Source: Sciurus carolinensis
Taxonomy: Eukaryota; Chordata; Mammalia; Rodentia; Sciuridae
Direction of reading: 5' to 3'
DNA: 64,000 nucleotides
NCBI RefSeq assembly: GCF_902686445.1
Contig: NC_062229.1
Coordinates: 4,931,503 to 4,995,502 of the forward strand
Positions 57,961 through 64,000 of this stretch are shown here, piece after piece. Position numbers and translations under genes: made by a program. Below the pieces are notes generated by a model. That model worked only from the letters and a program-made list of their open reading frames with translations, searched no databases and had not been told where the DNA came from. Position 1 is the first letter of the stretch. Each line of letters starts with the position of its first letter.

Positions 57961-59543
57961 ATTGAAAGATATGGGGCCTGCCCCAAGTGTTTCTAGTTGT
58001 CACTAAGGAAATGATGCCGTTGGGTTTCTTATGCATTCTAGCCAGGACTGGCAACCCGGCCAGCGGTCTTGAGTACCTGTTTTGTGCTAAGTACTTTTTG
58101 CAGGTGACCTCAATGAATCCCCACAGCACGGCTGCTGCTGTTTTCATTTTACCTCTGAGTGAACAGCAACTGGAAGATTATGTCACCTGTCCACAGCCCA
58201 TCAGCTTAAGAACCCTGGAACTGACCTCCAAACTGTGGAAGCAAAAGGAACCACGTCGTTTTCATTTGAGCCCATGCTCCCAGCTCAAACCAGCTCAAGA
58301 AAAAAAAAGGGGGGGGGGTTCTCCTAAATGAGAAGGGAGGGTGAGGGGCTGGATCGGGGCTCAATATTTGTTTATCTGCCTCCCCCAGAATGTGACCTTC
58401 TAGACCAAGGGTTGGCAAGCATTTTCTGAAAAGGGCCAAACAATGACAATTTTTTTGGTCTTGCACCACGTGATCTCTGCACAACTCTGCTACGGGAGTA
58501 GGAAGGCTTTACAGACGATCTGTAAATGTGTGGGCTTAAAACTGTTTTCACGAATAACACATTATTTATAAATCCAGTCACGTGTTGCATAATGACATTT
58601 TGGGCAATGGTGACCACACAGATGACATTGGGTCCCCTAAGATGATATCATCCAGCGATATAACTGCTGTCTTGGTTCATGTCTGCACCCTGCGAGCTCA
58701 GCAATGAAATCACCTAATGACGCATTTCTCAGAACGTGTCTTCATCGTTAAGCGGTGCACGACTGTAAAACCCTCCACAAAAACAGCCAGGGGCAGGCTG
58801 TTTCAAGGGAGGAAACCGAGTCTCCTCTCCATTCCTATATCACTTGTGTGTCCATGGTGGAGAAGCGCTTGTCACCTCTGCGGTGACCCACTTGGGTGGT
58901 ATGGTTGAATAGAGAGTGTGAGGTCCAGCCTGGGATCGTGTGGTTCCCACAGGGGAGCTGCTCTTGGTTCCTAAGCAGGAGGAGAGGGGCATCTTTTGAG
59001 TGCCTTAGACCCATGAGATGTTCTTGCTCATGTCAGCCCTGTGAGGTAACTGGGTCCCCCTTTCGCAGATGGAGGAAACTGAGGCTTGGGGTTGCACCGA
59101 TCTGCTCCTGGCATCCAGCGAGAGGCATAGCAGGGGTGGAAAACCAGGTCCTCCAGGCTTGACATGCTCTTTGTGCTCAGCTGGGCTTCTGGAAGAGGGG
59201 ACTTCCCCGACTTCAAGACACATCAGCAGAACCAGAACGCCTCCCTCCCAGGAAAGCAAACAGGATGCTCTCCCCTGGGTGGGGGCATTCCCCTCACCCT
59301 CGTTAGCTATGAACCCTCCTCCTGGCACTGGACATCAGTGCCCGTGACTGGATTCAGAGATAGCCCTCCAGTCGTCCCTCCCGGGGCCCGGGGTCTGGAT
59401 GAGTGACTTTCGGTTCCTCCGAAAGGTCATGCTTTTTTCACTTCCTGATCTTTGTGCACTCATCCCTGTCAATGGAATACCCTTTCCTCCATCATCCTGT
59501 TCCATCTCCGCTCCTACCTCCATCCTTCAGAAAGTGCCCTCCA
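57961..59543. repeat. Intergenic sequence with MIR and DNA-transposon fossils
   Basis: MIR cores are seen near 58060-58200 and 59030-59095 (GATGGAGGAAACTGAGGC). A GGTTGGCAAGCATTTTCTG...AGGGCCAAAC stretch at about 58408-58560 resembles an old hAT-type DNA transposon. No gene was recognised. Confidence 0.45.
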
Positions 59544-59740
59544 GCTGGGCACGGTGCACACCTGCGGTCCCCACTACTCCGGAGGCTGAGGTAGGAGGAA
59601 GCTGAGGTAGGAGGAGGCTTGAGCCTCGGAGTTTAAGACCAGCCTGGGCAGCTTAGAGAGACGCTGTTTCAAACAAGACAAAAACAAAGAAACAAATGCA
59701 ACAACAACAACAAAAAAAACCTACAAAAATAAAGTAAAAA
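59544..59740 (+). repeat. B1/7SL-type SINE
   Basis: GCTGGGCACGGTGCACACCTG start, GGAGGCTGAGGTAGGAGG core (duplicated) and an A-rich tail with (CAA)n. Confidence 0.8.
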
Positions 59741-60524
59741 CCCCACCTTCTTCCTCCCTCCAAAGCAGACTGTAACCTCCTTCAGGAAATCTCCCAGGTT
59801 GGTAGGCTAGGCAGAACCTCCCTGTTCTCAGGCCCACCTCCATGGGTCATGATGCTGGGTGACTCATGCTGCACCCCACATACAGCACAATTCCTGGCAC
59901 ACAGTAGATGTGCAACAGAAGTCCAGTGAGAAAAAACAAAGCCAGAGAGTAAATGGTCCCTCCAAGGCCCTGTTCAACTTCTGCGCCACACAGACACACT
60001 CGTCTGCATCCCTGCCTGCATCCCTGCCTGCAGCCTCATCCCCGTCTGCCACTGACAAATCCCACCGCCTCTAACATAACACCACCTCCTCCGGGCAGCC
60101 TTCCTTCCCTTCCCACTTGGAGTCCCTTCCAAACTTCTTGGGCTACACAGACCCTGTCACACCCTAGAGATTTGATCTCAGAGCAGGCATGTTTCCCCCA
60201 CAAGGATTTGCCCCAGGTCACCTGTCCATGGCTCAACCTGTCACTGCCAACTGCTTCTGAGATCTCAGCCTCACTTTCTGTGACATGGAACAGGCTGGGT
60301 CAGCATCTGAGAAAATTGCCCAGAGCGGATATTCTGGACCTCAACTAATGTCCACAGACCAGACACAGGGCAGTCTGCTGACCAGTGTGGGAAGGAGGCT
60401 GAGGCTTCCTTGTGTGCCAAGCACAGCAGTTCTGTTCCCTACAATGGGCTCCGTTTCCCCTGGGCTTGTACAGAGGTCTGTGTGCAGCCAAGATGCTGCT
60501 CACTGGCTCTCAGCAATGGACCAT
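59741..60524. other. Unassigned intergenic sequence
   Basis: A run of two CATCCCTGCCTG repeats near 60008-60032 is the only structure seen. The longer frames are without domains or splice support. Confidence 0.3.
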
Positions 60525-61390
60525 GGTGGCTGTGTGCAGGAGGCCGGCCATGGACAGCCCTCTGGGCTATTGCCAGGCTAGACAGCACCCCACACCCCCA
60601 AAGTGACTTCAGCCACACGCTGACAGAGCAGAGACCACACTTCCTGCCTCCAGGCCTGTGCAGCGTCTGGGCCCTGTGCCCAGCTGGCTGCCACCCTCAT
60701 CTGCCCAGCACTTTCCATATTCTCGACACACATCATTGTCATCTAGGTCTGCTCATGTCCCTCACATCAGCCTCAGCCCCCCTCAACCCTGCAGCCCCGC
60801 AGGGTTGAGTGGTGGGATGGAGGGTGTGCCCCGCACAGCATCTGCCCTGCAGGAAAGTTGGCTCCCGAGCCAGCTGTTGCCACAGCCCCAAAGGCCCCAT
60901 TCCTTGCTGATGCAGAGGCGCTAAACCTCACCCCTTGGAACCTAGGTGAGCTTTTTGCTCCTGGTGGAAATCCTCTCTCAGTCCTCTAGGTGTCGCCAAA
61001 CTCCTGAAAAGGGTTCCTCACTCCTGCCTGCACCTGCTCCCCCATGCCCTCTCCTGCCTGCACCTGCTCCCCCATACTTCTCCTGCCTGCACCTGCTCCC
61101 CCATGCCCTCTCCTGCCTGCACCTGCTCCCCCATGCCCTCTCCTGCCTGCCCTGCCACCCACCACTCTCCTAAATGACCAGGGAGAATATATCTACCATC
61201 ACCTGTGGAAACCAGAACACCCTAGTTTCCATTCGGTTTTCCTCCACGATCAGAGTGGCTACTCTCTCCCTCTGCTTGAAACTCCTGTCCCCAGGACTTC
61301 CCTGATGTCCTCACCTCCTTCTTCTCTTCCTAGTTCCTGGGCCACTCCCCCATCTCCTTCACAGTCTCCTGTTTCTCTGCCTGACCTTGA
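60525..61390. repeat. Inverted duplication, right arm, with a 30-bp minisatellite (4 units)
   Basis: Reverse complement of 45490-46345. The minisatellite with unit CTCCTGCCTGCACCTGCTCC + CCCATGCC has about four copies at 61022-61150, against two in the other arm. The block lies upstream of the partial lectin copy, not downstream as expected from a simple inverted duplication. Confidence 0.8.
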
Positions 61391-62299
61391 AATGAGTCTT
61401 TGGGATCCAAATCTCCTTCTGCTTCAGGCAGATGGGATTAGATTGATGGTTGAATTTCTCCAGAGCTGAGGGTATGGGGGCAGCTCAGTCGGGGGAAGGA
61501 GTCAAGGCAGGAAATGAGAGAGAAACCAACCATGGTCCTATGGGCCACGCATTAAAGTCCAAACTTGGTTTGGAGTTAGTTTGTAGAAATTAAGTAGCCA
61601 CAAGTTAGAGAAAGAAAACAGCTAGAGGTAGGTCACGAAATTCTCTGGGCCTGGTAGGTGTCTCTCTTGTTATTACACCTTTAATTACCTTTTCTCAGTG
61701 ACTCCTAGGATACTTAATCTGTTCAGGTTTCCTCGTTCTTCTTGGGTTCCTTTAGATAATTTTTGTAACTCTGATTCATTTCTTAATTATCAAAATATTT
61801 TTTTCCTCCAACTCTGGTTGTCTCCCCCATAATAGTTATTTATTGCTGCTTAACAAATTGCTACAAACTGTGTGGATTAAACAACACACATTTATTATTT
61901 CACAGAATTTTGTGCATCCAGGCAGGAATTATCCGGATGTTCTTCCTGGGGCCTCTCGTGAGACCACAATCAAGAAAATAACCAGGATTACATTTTCATC
62001 TGAAGGCTCAACTGGAGAAGGGTGGACTGCTAAGCTCATTCACGTGGCTGGGGGAAGGGTGAGTTCCTCTGATGCTCTGGACAAAGGGCAGTTCCCAGCT
62101 GGCTGTTCGGCAGAGGATGCCCTCAGTTTTTTGCCACGTTGTTCTTTCCAACGTGACAGCTTTCTCCATCAAAGCCAGTAACGGAGCAAGTCTGTACATG
62201 ATGAACCTCTCTTGATGTTTTTACAATTCTCTTTGTCTTTGTTTTTCAACAGATCATGATGTTATCTCAGTTCCAGGAAAGACCTGAGAAGTCTCTAAG
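61391..62299. other. Intergenic sequence with an ancient repeat
   Basis: The stretch at about 61835-62060 (TATTTATTGCTGCTTAACAAATTGC, GGATTAAACAACACAC) is an old dispersed mammalian repeat. Its frame at 61843-62181 is not a gene. Confidence 0.45.
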
Positions 62300-64000
62300 C
62301 CTTCCTGGGCACCCTGAGGAGCAGTGTCTGTAGGTCTTAAGGTCAGCGATGGCCAGGACCTTCCACTGGAGCAGGTGATTTCCACCATCACCTACGCCCA
62401 GTGAGAAGCCCGGATGATCGCGGGAGGCTGGCACCTGCCCAGCTCCCAGCCAGGAGACCCAGGCTGCCCTGGGGAGAGCCTGGCCCAAGGTCCCAGTGCT
62501 GATGAGGGTTGAAACAGGGCCACTGGCAGCTCCGGTCCCCACCCAGTACCCCCTCCGTCGCTGTGTCAGGCGCTTCATCTCTCCCCCCACTTTTCCGGGG
62601 CGAGGGTGTCCCCACCCTGTTCTTTGTTCTTCTTCCTGAGTCAGGGAGGAATGGGCCAATGAGTGGTGATGGGACTATAAGAACCTCAGGGCAAAAGGGA
62701 GGCCAGAGGGGCGTGGACACAAGCAGATGGCAGGAGAGCAAGACCCCAGGGCACCGGGCCTCCCGGGTGAGGCTGGGCCTCCCTGGGTGCTGCAGGGAAG
62801 GCAAGGCAGATTCCAACCCCTACGCCCAGCACACTGAGCCCCCTCCCTGACTCACCTTGAACAAGGGTGGTCACCAAGAGCACAAAGCAGAGGCTGAGAA
62901 GCAGCAACAGAAGCCAGGGCACCCAGGTGGGGGACGCTGAGTATGACTTCCAGCTTGGGCGGGGGGAGGCGGCTGACTTCTAGCCCTGGCTGTCCAAGCT
63001 CAGCTGAGAGTATGGTGCCCTCTTTGGAGGAGAAGGGGACATTTGGAGGCCAGAGATTTGCGGAGAAATCAGAGACTGAGATGCTCAGTCAGAGACCAGA
63101 GAGCTCAGGGTGGGGTGGCAGGGGGTCCTCTCCTGCAGAGCTATCCCTGAAGCTCAGCTCTGCCCTTCTGCCAGTCCTGCAGGCAGGCTAACCTGGGTAC
63201 CCTGGCTTCTGTTGCTGCTTCTCTGCTCTTTGGGCATTTGTTTCAAGCTCTTGGTGACCACCCTGGTTCAAGTTGAGTCAGGGAGGGGGCTCAGTCTTCT
63301 AGGCTTAGGGGTTGGAATCCGGGCTCCTTTAGGTGTTTCTTTGACATCCCTCCCTCCCAGCAGCCTCAGTCTGGGCCCCAGAACCCGCACTTTCCTTTGC
63401 TGGAGCTGATTTTCCCGAAAGTGAGGTTGGAATTCGCCTTTTGGGAAACCCGTCCCTGACACGGTCCGGCCAGTACCTGGACTCCCTGCCCCGAAGCTTG
63501 TGGAGCGGCTCCTCAGGGTGGGCGGGTGGGCTCTGGTGCACGGGGCTCAAGGCGCTCTGGATGGCCTTGGCAGCTTCTGGAAGGAGGGGGAGCCCAACGA
63601 TTCTGGGAACGAGGACTGTGTGGAGCTGGTGGCGGAGGACTGGAACGACAGCAAATGTGCCGCCCAGAACTTCTGGGTCTGTGAGCGGCCCTCCGCCCCC
63701 TGCCCTGGCGCCTGAGCGCCCTGCTGCCCAGTCCGCAGAGACGCAGCTCCTCAGGGCCGTCCCCTCGGCCTCCCGCTGGCCCTGCTGGAGGTCTCTGCCA
63801 TGCCGCGGGAGAGCCCCGAGACGCCCTCCCTGCCACCCGTCCCTCCAGGAGGGCGCAGCTCAGCCCTCCGCTGCAGGGACGCCTCCGCCCCTCTGCCCAC
63901 TCAGGAAAGTCCCCGGGAGGCTGAGGTGTGGCTGGGTGGGACGCGTATCCTGGCATGTGGAGGTCCCATGTCCCACCCCCAGCTCTGCACAAACTGAAAT
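62300..64000 (+). pseudogene. Rearranged partial copy of the divergent CD209-like lectin
   Basis: Inverted relative to the intact gene at 47007-49642. In order: promoter copy (62300-62726, TATA at 62676), intact exon 1 (62727-62766, MAGEQDPRAPGLP), a partial exon 3 in reverse orientation (62856-62933), exon 2 without a normal acceptor (about 63028-63104), exon 3 (63183-63272) with its donor GT changed to TT, then directly exon 7 (63574-63715). Exons 4 to 6, which encode the neck and the first two thirds of the lectin domain, are deleted at a junction near 63350. Exon 7 encodes the same 46 residues as the intact gene without change. The 3' UTR copy runs to the window end, within the expected AATAAA. 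A working lectin cannot be made. Continuation past the window is not visible. Confidence 0.85.

Noticed and set aside
62300..64000. Partial lectin copy as a working gene
   Set aside because: The exon 3 donor is TT, exon 2 has lost its acceptor, one exon 3 piece is reversed, and exons 4-6 are absent. It cannot encode a lectin domain.
1..64000. CRISPR arrays, phage elements, operons or ribosome-binding sites
   Set aside because: Intron-exon genes, poly(A) signals, SINEs and L1s show this is vertebrate nuclear DNA. Tandem repeats found are microsatellites or minisatellites without spacer structure.

Overview
The window is mammalian nuclear DNA, almost certainly from a rodent and most likely a squirrel relative. 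It is full of ID-type tRNA-derived SINEs, both free and fused behind a B1 monomer (B1-dID), plus L1 3' ends with clean target-site duplications, MIR fossils, several LTR elements and simple repeats. Coding sequence is split into short phase-1 exons with GT/AG borders. Most long open frames are chance or wrong-frame shadows.

The real genes are C-type lectins of the CD209 (DC-SIGN) family. In human this family sits on 19p13.2 beside CLEC4G and FCER2. From left to right there are five lectin loci. (1) A dead CD209 copy on the minus strand (2458-6228) has at least seven lesions. (2) An intact 7-exon CD209 gene of 239 aa lies on the plus strand (8260-11448). (3) A promoter and upstream flank without a gene, in minus orientation, starts at about 14385. 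(4) An intact 7-exon CD209 gene of 240 aa lies on the minus strand (22830-27247), with a divergent cluster of LTR promoters at its 3' side. (5) A more divergent CD209-like lectin of 252 aa and 8 exons lies on the minus strand (47007-49642), with TATA and CCAAT motifs and a poly(A) signal. A rearranged, partial, inverted copy of this last gene closes the window (62300-64000). It has exon 1, a backward exon 3, exon 2, exon 3 and a perfect exon 7, but lacks the exons that encode the neck and the first two thirds of the lectin fold.

The 5' flanks of the CD209 loci are copies of one another over 1.5 to 7.5 kb (6.3-7.8 kb, 14.4-20.2 kb, 27.3-34.86 kb). The array therefore grew by tandem duplication of a gene-plus-upstream unit in minus orientation, followed by an inversion that flipped locus 2. 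L1 and SINE insertions present in only one copy give a relative order of events. An apparent ERV provirus (34861-40834, minus) sits at the right edge of the duplicated block. A second duplication (45.5-46.3 kb against 60.5-61.4 kb, inverted) accompanies the divergent lectin and carries a 30-bp minisatellite that differs in copy number.

The three intact products are predicted type II membrane lectins with a short cytoplasmic tail, one membrane span, a very short neck and one Ca-dependent EPN/WND (mannose-type) recognition domain. They differ at the position equivalent to human DC-SIGN Val351 (Val, Asp, Ser). They also lack the human tail's dileucine and YKSL sorting motifs, so they probably differ in ligand choice and trafficking. 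Beyond 50 kb, apart from the partial lectin copy, I find only repeats and unidentified sequence. Nothing resembling CRISPR or an operon is present, as expected for this DNA.
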